A stretch of DNA of 14,328 nt from UBA7803 sp036381275 (GCA_036381275.1 DASVDC010000117.1:1-14328); one strand, 5' to 3'; counted from the stretch's first letter, positions 1 through 7,843 are shown. Numbers and translations are program-made. Notes: generated by a model not told the origin, from the sequence alone.

Positions 1-336
1 CAGCCGGCGAGCTTGCGAGCGCACCCTTGAGGCGCTGGCTTCGGCCCCGGAACCTGCCGGCAACAGCAAAACCGCCCCTCCCATCAACCGAATCTAGGAG
101 TTGCGTACCGCCATAGAATCTCCCACATGATGCCGCCGTGCCCACATGACGCCGCCGCTCGCCCCTAAGTAACTCCCCAAATGGACAGATTGCCCCGCTG
201 AACTACGCTTCCCCCGAGAAGGGACGGCGTGTGACCTAGCGCACGAACCGCACCCTCGCCTCTGCGGGCTGCCAGGCCCGCCTCATCGGTCACTCTGATT
301 TGAGCCCGCAACGGATGGCGGGCGCGTGGGGGAACT
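1..336. other. Region without a convincing gene
   Basis: No frame here carries a recognisable protein. On the plus strand a reading frame is open from base 2 to a TAG at 95-97 (32 codons, ending ...PPINRI). It could be the tail of a gene lying mostly outside the window, but it is too short to judge. A long minus-strand frame across 165-572 mostly shadows the gene that starts at 337 and has no recognisable content. The region probably holds the promoter of the 337 gene, but I could not pick a convincing -35/-10 pair. A short tandem repeat at 122-158 is listed separately. Confidence 0.5.
122..158. repeat. Short tandem repeat, 19-bp period, two units
   Basis: CCCACATGATGCCGCCGT (122-139) is followed by CCCACATGACGCCGCCGC (141-158). 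The units match at all but two positions and are offset by 19 bp. Function is unknown. It lies about 180 bp upstream of the DUF4185 gene and could be a simple slippage duplication. Confidence 0.6.
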
Positions 337-1521
337 TTGGATCGAAAATTGCTGAATCCTGCGTCCATCCTGAGGACGTGGTGGGGCGCGCGTTGGGGCG
401 TCGCCTTATGCCTGATCATCGCAGCCGTGACCGTGACACTACCGAACGGAACCGAACGCGCCCTTGCGGACGCGCCGGTGGGCAACGCGCCGGTGCGGGT
501 CGGGGCGAGCGAGAAGCTCGCTGCGCTGACGGGGCCCGAGTCGAGCAACGCGACCGCGGACCGCTGGGGCATTCACGGGGCCGACCTCGGTCACATGTTC
601 TGGCACCGCGGCAAACTGCACATGGTGTTCGGCGATACGTTCGGCTATCCGGGCCTCGGCGGACGCAACTGGCGCAGCAACACGATGGCGGTGATCGCCG
701 ATCCGGATCCGGCCAGCGGACTGCCGTTCGAAGCCATGATCACCGGCGACAATGGCCTGGCGAAGGAGCTGATCCCGTCGAAGAAGGTCGACCGGGTCGA
801 GAAGACCGTGATTCCGACCTACGGCGTATCGACCGGCGGCCGGATGGTGCTGCACTACATGTCGGTGCGCCAGTGGGGCAAGCACGGCGTGTGGGAAGTC
901 GGTCATTCCGGCCTGGCGTACTCGGACGACGACGGTGCCACCTGGCACACGCCGGCCTCGGCGGTCTGGCCGCGCGGCAGCGGGTTCGAGCAGGTGGCGT
1001 TCGTCAAGCACGACGGCTGGATCTACAGCTTCGGCATCGGCGAAGGCCGCTGGAGCGGAGTACGGCTGCGTCGCGTGGCGCCGGAGCATATCCTCGAGCG
1101 GGACGCCTACCAGTACTGGAGCGGCAGCGAATGGAGCGGCGCGATCGAAGCGGCGACTCCGGTGGTGCCGGCTCCGGCGGGCGAGTTGTCGGTCGCGTAC
1201 AGCGAGCGGCACCGCCGCTGGCTGATGATGTACCTGCACCCGCAACGCAAGGCGATCGTGCTGCGCACGGCACCCGAGCTGACCGGCCCGTGGAGCGCCG
1301 AGCAGCCGGTGGTCACCGCGCGGGAATACCCGGGTCTGTACGCCCCGTACATCGTGCCGGGCGCCGCGATCGATGGCGAGTTGTACTACACCATGTCCCT
1401 CTGGGGTGCTTACAACGTCTTCCTGATGCGCACCAAGCTGCAATGGGGAGACGAACCGGCGCTGCCGACCGTCGGGGCGGCAGCGACAGACGAAGGATCG
1501 GCGGCCGGCGCTTCCCCCTGA
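337..1521 (+). CDS. Secreted DUF4185-family beta-propeller protein
   Basis: A 394-residue protein of the DUF4185 type, a family with a five-bladed glycoside-hydrolase-like propeller. Substrate and activity are not known. I chose the TTG at 337 because a GGGGGA stretch lies about 4 bases upstream and the N-terminus then makes a signal peptide: basic residues around 13-19, a hydrophobic run at 20-34, and a possible cleavage site after ALA at residue 44. Family-like segments are ADRWGIHGADLGHMFWH with MVFGDTFG near residues 74-103 and WRSNTMAVI soon after, then YSDDDGATW near 192-200 (a sialidase-like Asp-box) and YAPYIVPG with YYTMSLWG in the last 60 residues. The last 20 residues are low-complexity. 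It precedes an AsmA-family gene by 86 bp, so a role at the cell envelope or outside the cell is likely. The family call is fairly firm; the function is not. Confidence 0.8.
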   Translation: MDRKLLNPASILRTWWGARWGVALCLIIAAVTVTLPNGTERALADAPVGNAPVRVGASEKLAALTGPESSNATADRWGIHGADLGHMFWHRGKLHMVFGDTFGYPGLGGRNWRSNTMAVIADPDPASGLPFEAMITGDNGLAKELIPSKKVDRVEKTVIPTYGVSTGGRMVLHYMSVRQWGKHGVWEVGHSGLAYSDDDGATWHTPASAVWPRGSGFEQVAFVKHDGWIYSFGIGEGRWSGVRLRRVAPEHILERDAYQYWSGSEWSGAIEAATPVVPAPAGELSVAYSERHRRWLMMYLHPQRKAIVLRTAPELTGPWSAEQPVVTAREYPGLYAPYIVPGAAIDGELYYTMSLWGAYNVFLMRTKLQWGDEPALPTVGAAATDEGSAAGASP

Positions 1522-1528
1522 TTCCACA

Positions 1529-1548
1529 GCCGGGGCTGCGCCTCCGGC
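1529..1548 (+). terminator. Possible hairpin after the DUF4185 gene
   Basis: GCCGGGG (1529-1535) can pair with CTCCGGC (1542-1548) with one G-U pair and a 6-base loop, 7 bases after the stop codon. There is no T-tract, so this may be an RNA-processing or attenuating stem rather than a true intrinsic terminator. Transcription could continue into the AsmA-family gene. Confidence 0.25.
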
Positions 1549-1595
1549 TCGGGTAGCACGCTCGCGGCGCGCACCGACCGATCGATCCTTCACCC

Positions 1596-1603
1596 GAGGA
1601 GGA
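1596..1603 (+). promoter_or_regulatory. Strong Shine-Dalgarno for the AsmA-family gene
   Basis: GAGGAGGA ends 4 bases before a GTG codon at 1608. It fixes that GTG as the start, since no ATG lies at a suitable distance. Confidence 0.7.
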
Positions 1604-1607
1604 TCTG

Positions 1608-3407
1608 GTGACGGCAACGGCTGAACGGCGAGGTCGGCGGCGAGCACCGCCGGGGATGCGACGCACGGCGGCGGTGCTGACGATACTGGCGGTGCTGACC
1701 GTGCCGACGGCGCTGCTGTGGCGCTCCGATCTCGCGATCGACGAACGCGATCTGCACCGTCTGCTCGACGCGGGCGCCGGCACGCGGCTGCACTGGCGCG
1801 GCGAGCCTCAGCTCACGCTGTTGCCGACCCCGAGCCTGACGCTGCGCGGCGTGACCGCGCAACGGGAACCCGGCGCCGCGGCCGGGTTCCATGCCACGAT
1901 CCCACGCGTCGAGATCGCCCTGTCGGTCCTGCCGCTGCTCGGCGGCCGGGTGAGCGCCGAGGAGGTGCGGCTCTTCGAGCCCGACATCCGATTGACGGCC
2001 GGTGCCGGCGGATCGGATGGCCCTTGGCGCTGGCTCGAGCAGGCGGGCGATGTGCTGCCGGCCGCGCTCGAGCTCATCGACGCGACCATCCGCTTCGATC
2101 ACGCCCGGATGCACACCGTGCATCGCCTCGACGACGTGGACCTGCGTCTCGATTGGGACAGGGCGGAGGAACGCCTGGACGCGGCCGGAAACGGGCTGCT
2201 CGAGGATCGTCGCGTGTACCTGACCGGCACGCTGCTCGGCCCGAGGCAGGCATTCCGCCCGCCCGGCGCGCGGGCGCAATTGCGCATCGATGGCCTGACG
2301 GCGCCGCCGCTGCAGGCCGAGGGACGTATTCACCTGGATCGAGGCGAGCCGCCGCGGGGTGCGGAACTGCACATCCGTGACGGGAGCTTCCGGCTCGGCG
2401 GCTCCACCGCGAGTGGCGAGCTGGCGCTGTCCCTGACCGGCAGCCCGCCACGCGTGTCGGGGCAGCTCGACTTCGGCACGCTGGCGCTGTCACGCTGGCT
2501 CGAAGCCTGGTGGCCGGACGATCTCGCCGAGCTGCTGGCGCTGCCGGTGGCCGGCCGCTGGCTGCGCGCCGTCGAGGGCGATCTGACGTTGACCGCAGCC
2601 GGCGTGGATCTCGGCGTGGTGCCCCTCAACGACGCCGAAGCGCGCGTCGCGCTCGAGGACGGGCGGCTGACCCTGACGGTCGTCGAAGCGGGCATCGCGG
2701 ACGGCCGGCTGAGCGCGGAGGTGTCGGCCGTGGCGGCCGGTGAGGGCATTGCCTTCCGCTCAGCGGGACGGCTGGACGACGTGGCGCTGGCGGAGGCGAG
2801 CGAGAACGTCGGCGGACGCGGGCTCGACGTGCTGGTCGGTCCCAGCGAACCGCCCGACGGCCGCGGCAGCGGCAGCTTCCGGATCACGGCTCGGGGCAGC
2901 ACCGTGCGCGACCTGGTGCACTCGTTGGCGGGTCGGGTGGAGATCGACGTGCGCGATGGGAGCCTGTACGGCGCGAACGCCACCGCGACCCTCGAACGGT
3001 TGCTGGATGGCCAGGCGGGGATCGCCGAGGGCAACGCACCGTTCATCCCGATCGCCGGTCGGACCTACTTCTCTCGCCTGTCGGCGCGGCTCGCCGCCGG
3101 CAACGGCACGCTGTGGCTCGAGTGGCTGCGCCTGCAGGGCGACGCGTTCGAGATCGCGCTGAGCGGCGAGCTGGACCTCACCGACGGTGAGGTGCTGGCG
3201 CGGGGCATGGCGCGCCTGTTCGATACGGATACCGATCACCGCTCGTCGGTGCTGGTGGAGCTGCCGTTCGGCGTTGGCGGCACGCTTCGGGAACCGATGG
3301 GTGCGCCGGGAATCCCGCGGCTCGATCCGGGCTCGGATCGCACCGCGCGCGCCGACGGGCTCGATCCGGTACGGTCGGTCACGCGGAGGGATCCCGGTGT
3401 CGGATGA
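1608..3407 (+). CDS. AsmA-family envelope protein
   Basis: A 599-residue protein of the AsmA superfamily, whose members are inner-membrane-anchored periplasmic proteins linked to outer-membrane lipid and protein homeostasis. The N-terminus has a basic cytoplasmic stretch, one membrane anchor at about 20-37, and then the typical opening in which an LHWRGEPQLTLLPTPSLTLRGV-like segment (about 61-82) begins the repeated beta structure. The C-terminal part (about 420-545) carries the AsmA C-terminal pattern: GSGSFRITARGSTVRDLVHSL, then GRVEIDVRDGSLYG, then the GNGTLWLEWLRLQGD and LSGELDLTDGEV strands. It starts with GTG behind a strong Shine-Dalgarno. The next gene begins inside its last codons (overlap 3397-3407), so the two are probably translationally coupled. 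Family call good; the exact lipid or partner cannot be read from the sequence. Confidence 0.85.
   Translation: MTATAERRGRRRAPPGMRRTAAVLTILAVLTVPTALLWRSDLAIDERDLHRLLDAGAGTRLHWRGEPQLTLLPTPSLTLRGVTAQREPGAAAGFHATIPRVEIALSVLPLLGGRVSAEEVRLFEPDIRLTAGAGGSDGPWRWLEQAGDVLPAALELIDATIRFDHARMHTVHRLDDVDLRLDWDRAEERLDAAGNGLLEDRRVYLTGTLLGPRQAFRPPGARAQLRIDGLTAPPLQAEGRIHLDRGEPPRGAELHIRDGSFRLGGSTASGELALSLTGSPPRVSGQLDFGTLALSRWLEAWWPDDLAELLALPVAGRWLRAVEGDLTLTAAGVDLGVVPLNDAEARVALEDGRLTLTVVEAGIADGRLSAEVSAVAAGEGIAFRSAGRLDDVALAEASENVGGRGLDVLVGPSEPPDGRGSGSFRITARGSTVRDLVHSLAGRVEIDVRDGSLYGANATATLERLLDGQAGIAEGNAPFIPIAGRTYFSRLSARLAAGNGTLWLEWLRLQGDAFEIALSGELDLTDGEVLARGMARLFDTDTDHRSSVLVELPFGVGGTLREPMGAPGIPRLDPGSDRTARADGLDPVRSVTRRDPGVG
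3385..3390 (+). promoter_or_regulatory. Shine-Dalgarno deciding the GTG start at 3397
   Basis: GGAGGG lies inside the end of the AsmA-family gene, 6 bases before GTG at 3397. The reading frame is open as far back as 3187, but codons upstream of 3397 are Arg/Trp-rich shadow translation of the AsmA gene. This site supports the shorter start. Confidence 0.65.
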
Positions 3408-5049
3408 CGCATTGATCCACTCGCGCGCGATGGCCGCGGTAACCTGGCCACGCGACGCCGCGGCGGAGCGGCAGCGTGCGCGTACCGTCGCGCTCACGGC
3501 ACTGGCCGTGTTCGCCGCGGCGGCCGCGTTCTACGCCTCGCTGCTGTTTCCGGGGCTCGGCGGTGTGCTGAACCCGGGCGATTCCGCCAAGTTTCAGATC
3601 CTCGGACACACGCCGATCCTGGTGCACGGGCCCGGCTACCCGCTGGTGCTCGCGATCGGCGCGCTGGTGCGGGCACTGCCGTTGCCATTGCCGCCGTGGT
3701 GGCTGCTCACGTTCGTGCTGTCCGCGCTGCCCGGCGCCGCGGCGGTGACCTTCGCGTTCCTGATCACCGAGCGCGTCACCCGCAGCGTCGGGTTCGGCCT
3801 CGCCGCCGCGCTGCTGCTCGGCACCGCGGGCCTCGTGGCGGTGCAGGCGACGGAAGCCGAAGTCTATGCGCTCGCGCTGGCGTTCCTGCTCGGCACCGTG
3901 TTCCTGCTGATCCGCTTCGTCGAGACGCGCCGGCCGGCCTGGTTCCTCGTCGCGTGCGGCGTCTACGCGGTGTCGTTCGGCAACCATCTGATGATGATCA
4001 TGCTGGTGCCGCTGTTCCTGTGGACGGTGCTCGTTCATCGGGAACTGCTGCAGCGGCGCTACGTGGCCGCGGTTGCCGCGCTGATCCTGCTCGGCGCGAG
4101 CCAGTACCTGTATCTGGCCTACGTGGCGTACGACCCGCGCACCTCCTACTCGGAATACATGCCGTTGCCGCCGGAGCCGATGGAGCTGGTGCACTACGTG
4201 CTCGGCACCTACTTCAGCGACCTCTACGGCTCGGGCTTCGAATCGAGCCGCAACGCCGAGGCGCTCCTCGGCACGTTGCGCGTGGCGCATCCGTGGCTGT
4301 CCCTGCCGCTGATCGTCGCCGGCCTGGCGCTGACCGCAGCCGGCTGGCGACGCCGGGATGCACATTGGACGGCGCTCGCGATGATCGCGGCGGCGGGCCT
4401 GTGCTTCGTCCCGTTCGTGCTCTGGTACGGCGCGTACGACATCCACGCGTTCCACGGACCGGTGCTCGGTCCGCTGCTGATCGTCGGGGTGGCGAGTCTC
4501 GGCTGGTGGACGCGGCACAGCCCGCGCCTCGGCGGCGCCGTGCTGGTGCTGCTGCTGCTCGTCGGTGCCGCGCGCACGCTGCAGATCGGTGCGCTGCTCG
4601 GCGCGCGCGCGCCGATCTACGACGACGTTCCGGCGGCGGTGACGGAGATGGTGGCGCAGGCTCCGGTGGAGCGGCCGATCGTCGCGATGTCCTACGGTCT
4701 GCGCATGGCCACGCTCTACCACGAGCTGCGCGGCGAGCTGCCGGTGGGCCCGCGCTACCGCGTGCACTGGCGGGCGATCGCCACGGCGATGCACGGCGCG
4801 CCGGTGGGCGGCATCGTCGTGCCGAGCGACGGCTACCAGTTCGTGCGCTGGATCGAGCACCGGCGGCCGGAGCTCGAGTGCCGCACCGGGAAGGTTCGCC
4901 GGCAGATACCGACGCCCTGGCCCGCCTACACGTTCGAATGCAGCCCTGGCTGGAGTGTGGGAGCGGCCTCCGGCCGCGAAGATCTCAGTTCGCGGTCGGA
5001 GGCCGCTCCCACAGTGAATGTCAGGGCGCCACGTCCGCAATCCCGGTGA
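3397..5049 (+). CDS. DUF2723 / GT-C-like multi-pass membrane protein
   Basis: Read from GTG at 3397 (SD GGAGGG, spacing 6) this is 550 residues; an ATG at 3430 is the alternative start. It resembles DUF2723 proteins, integral membrane GT-C-fold proteins thought to transfer sugars from lipid-linked donors (the eukaryotic relative is TMEM260). After a first membrane helix (about 31-52) comes a short extracytoplasmic loop with LNPGDSAKF (Asp62) and HGPGYPLVL (77-85), matching the family's acidic first-loop motif and the PxPPGYPL motif. About nine more hydrophobic helices follow to about residue 400, then a soluble C-terminal domain. Residues about 520-539 are encoded by a REPIN repeat (4956-5013) and the last 11 lie antisense to the end of the neighbouring gene. 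The native protein therefore probably ended near YTFECSPG, before repeat insertion. Donor and acceptor are unknown. Confidence 0.8.
   Translation: MSDDALIHSRAMAAVTWPRDAAAERQRARTVALTALAVFAAAAAFYASLLFPGLGGVLNPGDSAKFQILGHTPILVHGPGYPLVLAIGALVRALPLPLPPWWLLTFVLSALPGAAAVTFAFLITERVTRSVGFGLAAALLLGTAGLVAVQATEAEVYALALAFLLGTVFLLIRFVETRRPAWFLVACGVYAVSFGNHLMMIMLVPLFLWTVLVHRELLQRRYVAAVAALILLGASQYLYLAYVAYDPRTSYSEYMPLPPEPMELVHYVLGTYFSDLYGSGFESSRNAEALLGTLRVAHPWLSLPLIVAGLALTAAGWRRRDAHWTALAMIAAAGLCFVPFVLWYGAYDIHAFHGPVLGPLLIVGVASLGWWTRHSPRLGGAVLVLLLLVGAARTLQIGALLGARAPIYDDVPAAVTEMVAQAPVERPIVAMSYGLRMATLYHELRGELPVGPRYRVHWRAIATAMHGAPVGGIVVPSDGYQFVRWIEHRRPELECRTGKVRRQIPTPWPAYTFECSPGWSVGAASGREDLSSRSEAAPTVNVRAPRPQSR
4956..5013. 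repeat. REPIN: inverted pair of REP elements
   Basis: A 25-base REP copy (4956-4980, beginning TGTGGGAGCGG, ending GGCCGCGAA) faces an inverted copy (4989-5013) across an 8-base spacer. The inverted copy differs at one base (TTCGCGGTCGG for TTCGCGGCCGG). Each half is itself a hairpin, GCGGCC-TCC-GGCCGC, and the pair can form one long stem. It sits between convergent genes, 7 bases from the stop of the minus-strand gene at 5021, where it could act as a bidirectional transcript end. It is read through as coding sequence at the end of the DUF2723-type gene. Confidence 0.9.
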
Positions 5050-6118
5050 AGCCGGACGGCTTGTGCGGCCCGATCACGAGCTGCTCGAGCACGCCCTTGC
5101 CCTGTTTGGTGCGGCCGCCGTCACGCAGCGTCACGTCGCAGATCGCCTGGATGTGGAAGTTGGTGGGGTCGGCGCCGTTCATCGCCGACAGGTCGTAGAC
5201 CTCGAAGCCGGTCTCGAGCTCACCGTGGTACAGGCCGTGCGACCACTCGGGATGCCCGTAGCCGAGCCCCTTCATGTAGAACGTCTGCCGCGGCGTGAGG
5301 TCGATGGTCAGCACGCCGCCGTCGCGGCGGCCGAGCTCGACGCGCGCTTCGCGTGCGTGGCGCGTGCCGCTCGCGTGCACGAGCCGACTGGTCGCCGTCG
5401 CCATCTGCTGCTGACCGTTCGCATCCACCAGCCGGCCCATCACGTTCCAGGGCTCGCCGTCGCCGTCGGCATTGACGTGATAGAACGTCGCGCAGTCGTC
5501 GAAGTTGAGCGGGCACCACAACCAGTAGAACTGAGGGGCGCTGGCGTACGGGTTGACCTGCGGGTCCCGGGCGCCCACCGGACGGATGCCCCAGGAACGA
5601 TCGCGCGTGCCCCAGTTGTCGGCAGCGCCGAACGTGATCCGCTCTCCGGCGACCTCGACGTGCCCCTCGTAGGTGCCGTTCTGCGTGAGCCGCGTGTAGT
5701 CCATCATCGTCAGGCTGCCGACGCGGCGGGTGAACCGCGGCTCCTCCACGGGCGGGAAGCGGCCGGTGAACGTGAGATCCGCGACGATCCCGTGCTCGGC
5801 GTCGTTGCAGGTGACCCGCAGCACCTGGAGCGGCTCGATGACCTCGATCTCGAGCGGCCCGACCCGGGTGTCGAGGCGCTCCATGTGCAGCGTGCGCGAT
5901 GCGTGCACGTTGTACTGCCGGCCGCCGTGGATCACGCAGAATGCCGCGTCCATCACGTTCAGATGCGGGTAGACGCCGAGCGCAGCCGCGAAGAACACCT
6001 CGCCCTGCCGCTGGTAGCCGTTGAAGAAGTAGCGGTCGTAGAAGTTGCGGTCGGTGCCGGAGTAGGCGGCCGGCTCGGGAGTCTGGTGGATGGGATAGTC
6101 GTCGGCTTTTGTTAACAT
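5021..6118 (-). CDS. AttH/CrtC-like (hydroxyneurosporene synthase-like) protein
   Basis: A 365-residue soluble protein without signal peptide or membrane helix. It appears related to the AttH / carotenoid 1,2-hydratase-like group with a double lipocalin-type beta fold. The evidence is the segment GTRDRSWGIRPVG (170-182), matching the family's RDxSWG motif, with the beta-rich SLTMMDYTRLTQNGTYEGHV ahead of it and GHPEWSHGLYHGELE (288-302) near the end. No carotenoid genes are nearby, so a carotenoid role is unlikely. Such proteins often occur beside acyl-CoA or lipid-degradation genes, and here an acyl-CoA carboxylase locus starts divergently 39 bp away. The ATG at 6118 is preceded by CAGGG about 8 bases upstream. 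Reaction and substrate unknown; fold assignment is by motif memory and moderate. Confidence 0.7.
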   Translation of the reverse strand: MLTKADDYPIHQTPEPAAYSGTDRNFYDRYFFNGYQRQGEVFFAAALGVYPHLNVMDAAFCVIHGGRQYNVHASRTLHMERLDTRVGPLEIEVIEPLQVLRVTCNDAEHGIVADLTFTGRFPPVEEPRFTRRVGSLTMMDYTRLTQNGTYEGHVEVAGERITFGAADNWGTRDRSWGIRPVGARDPQVNPYASAPQFYWLWCPLNFDDCATFYHVNADGDGEPWNVMGRLVDANGQQQMATATSRLVHASGTRHAREARVELGRRDGGVLTIDLTPRQTFYMKGLGYGHPEWSHGLYHGELETGFEVYDLSAMNGADPTNFHIQAICDVTLRDGGRTKQGKGVLEQLVIGPHKPSGFTGIADVAP

Positions 6119-6137
6119 GCGGGCGCCCTGATATTCG
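6109..6137 (+). promoter_or_regulatory. Weak candidate promoter in the 39-bp divergent gap
   Basis: TTGTTA (6109-6114), a 17-base spacer and TATTCG (6132-6137) form a poor sigma70-like pair upstream of the 6158 gene. The -35 lies within the first codons of the minus-strand gene. The gap is so short that the two divergent promoters must overlap, which would couple their regulation. Confidence 0.25.
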
Positions 6138-6157
6138 ATTGCTCGGGCAGCCTAACG

Positions 6158-6514
6158 ATGGATTGGGAGACCTACAAGGCGCTCTGCGATTCGCCCGACG
6201 TCGGCAGCCGCTGGCTGCTGCAGCAGACGCTGGAGCTCGTCGACCGGCCGGAGCTCGCGGCACGGCTGCGTCAGTGCCTGCAGACCAGCCCGATCGAGAA
6301 GCCGGCGGATCACCAGGGCGGTCCCGAGACCGACATGTTCCGGATGGCGCTCACGCTCGACGAAGTGCGCGCGATTCGCGAACGCGTGGAAGCGGCCGCC
6401 GCGGCCGGCACCGAAACCAGCGGCACGCGCGGCCGCGGGCTCGGCGGCTTCGTCGAGACCTGGCGTGAGTACGAGCGTTTTCTCGCGCGGCCGCCCGGCA
6501 GCGGCCCGCGGTAG
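6158..6514 (+). CDS. Small unknown protein upstream of biotin carboxylase
   Basis: A 118-residue, probably cytoplasmic protein that I do not recognise. It looks mostly helical: WETYKALCDSPDVGSRWLLQQTLELV near the start, a leucine/arginine-rich segment to about residue 45, a helix LTLDEVRAIRERVEAAAAAG near 65-85, a Gly/Arg-rich linker, and WREYERFL near the end. No signal peptide, membrane helix or metal-binding motif is visible. It stops 12 bases before the TTG start of the biotin carboxylase gene, so the two are almost certainly co-transcribed. A dedicated accessory or assembly factor for the carboxylase, by analogy with small epsilon subunits of actinobacterial acyl-CoA carboxylases, is possible but has no sequence support. 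There is no clear Shine-Dalgarno. Confidence 0.65.
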   Translation: MDWETYKALCDSPDVGSRWLLQQTLELVDRPELAARLRQCLQTSPIEKPADHQGGPETDMFRMALTLDEVRAIRERVEAAAAAGTETSGTRGRGLGGFVETWREYERFLARPPGSGPR

Positions 6515-6526
6515 GGCAGCCGCGCG

Positions 6527-7843
6527 TTGTTCCGCAAGGTGCTGATCGCGAATCGCGGTGCCATCGCCCGGCGTATCGTGCGCGCGTGCGAGGCGCTCGG
6601 CATCGCGTCGGCGGTGGTTTACTCCGAAGCCGATGCCGGCGCGCCGTATCTCGACGAGGCCGGCGAGGCGCTGCCGCTCACCGGGTCCGCGCCGAACGAG
6701 ACCTACCTCAACGTCGAGGCGCTGCTCCGCTGTCTGGACGCCTGCGGCGCCGACGCCGTGCACCCCGGTTACGGCTTTCTCGCCGAGCAGGCCGCGTTCG
6801 CCTGTGCGGTGGCCGAGCGCGGCGCGACGTTCATCGGCCCGAGCCCGCGCTGGCTTTCGGCGATGGGCGACAAGCTCGAGGCGCGGTCGCGGATGGCAGA
6901 GCAGGGTTTTCCGGTGCTGCCGGGCTCGGCGGCGCTCGCCGATCTCGACGCCGCTCGCGCCGCCGCAGCGGACCTCGGCTATCCGCTGATGCTGAAGCCG
7001 GCCGCCGGCGGCGGCGGAATCGGCATGCAGGTGGTGCGCGACGACGCCGAGCTCGAGCGCGCGTTCGGCCGCTCGCAGCGACTCGCCGCCGCGGCGTTCG
7101 GCGATTCACGGCTGTTCCTCGAGGCGTACCTCGAGCGTCCGCGGCACGTGGAGATCCAGTTGCTCGGTGACGGGCGCGGCCACGCGCTGCACCTCTACGA
7201 GCGCGACTGTTCGCTGCAGCAGCGTCACCGCAAGCTGATCGAGGAAGCGCCCGCGCCGGGGCTCGAACGCGGCGAGGTGCTGGCGCTCGCCGAGCGAGGC
7301 GAGCACGCGCTGGCGACACTCGGCTACGACAACGTCGGCACGCTGGAGACGCTGCGCAGCGCCGATGGCCGCTTCGGCTTCATCGAGATGAACACCCGCA
7401 TTCAGGTGGAGCACGGCGTCACGGAAGCGGTGACCGGGCTCGATCTGGTGGCGACGCAGATCGCGCTCGCCGCCGGCGAACCGTTGCCCGAGCGCCCGCC
7501 GATGCACGGCCATGCGGTGGAAGCACGCGTCTACGCGGAAGATCCGCGCACCGGCCTGGCCGCCACCGGAACGATCACGCATCTGCGCACGCCAGAGCTG
7601 CACGGCGTGCGCTTCGAAACCGGCTACCGTGCCGGCAACGCGATCACGCCGTACTACGACCCGTTGATCGCGAAGGTGATCGGCTGGGGACCGACCCGCG
7701 AGCATGCGATCGGCCGTGCGCTGGTCGGCGTGCGGGCGCTCGAGCTGCGCGGCGTCGCGAGCAACGTGCCGGTGCTCGAGCGCGCGCTGCAGGACGAGCG
7801 ATTCCTCGCGGGAGACGTGCACACCGGCTTGTTGTCGCCATAA
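6527..7843 (+). CDS. Biotin carboxylase subunit of an acyl-CoA carboxylase
   Basis: A 438-residue ATP-grasp biotin carboxylase, which carboxylates carrier-bound biotin using ATP and bicarbonate. The TTG start is supported by the conserved opening MFRKVLIANRG. Counterparts of the E. coli AccC active-site residues are present: K116 and K157, the glycine loop GGGGIG (161-166), H207 in RHVEIQ, K236 in HRKLIEEAP, E274 and E287, and N289/R291/Q293/V294/E295 in EMNTRIQVEH, plus R334. The length matches stand-alone AccC (about 450), so there is no biotin-carrier domain, and none follows. Two unusual positions are RGAIA in place of RGEIA at 10-14 and GGGGIG in place of the commoner GGGGRG/KG; both remind me of urea carboxylases. 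The acyl-CoA-type carboxyltransferase at 11155 favours an acyl-CoA substrate, but the substrate is open. Confidence 0.9.
   Translation: MFRKVLIANRGAIARRIVRACEALGIASAVVYSEADAGAPYLDEAGEALPLTGSAPNETYLNVEALLRCLDACGADAVHPGYGFLAEQAAFACAVAERGATFIGPSPRWLSAMGDKLEARSRMAEQGFPVLPGSAALADLDAARAAAADLGYPLMLKPAAGGGGIGMQVVRDDAELERAFGRSQRLAAAAFGDSRLFLEAYLERPRHVEIQLLGDGRGHALHLYERDCSLQQRHRKLIEEAPAPGLERGEVLALAERGEHALATLGYDNVGTLETLRSADGRFGFIEMNTRIQVEHGVTEAVTGLDLVATQIALAAGEPLPERPPMHGHAVEARVYAEDPRTGLAATGTITHLRTPELHGVRFETGYRAGNAITPYYDPLIAKVIGWGPTREHAIGRALVGVRALELRGVASNVPVLERALQDERFLAGDVHTGLLSP

Noticed and set aside
439..1647. Long minus-strand open frame opposite the DUF4185 gene
   Set aside because: Arg/His-rich shadow translation typical of high-GC DNA; the plus-strand frame has a signal peptide and family motifs.
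3187..3396. Upstream extension of the DUF2723-type protein to an ATG at 3187
   Set aside because: The 70 extra residues are Arg/Trp-rich, lie within the AsmA C-terminal domain in another frame, and a Shine-Dalgarno precedes GTG at 3397.
3379..5040. 553-residue minus-strand open frame opposite the DUF2723-type gene
   Set aside because: Composition dominated by His, Arg, Gln and Glu with no motif; it is the antisense of a clear membrane protein.
5018..6115. 365-residue plus-strand frame opposite the AttH/CrtC-like gene
   Set aside because: Val/Arg-rich antisense composition; the minus-strand frame has the RDRSWG motif and a normal residue mix.
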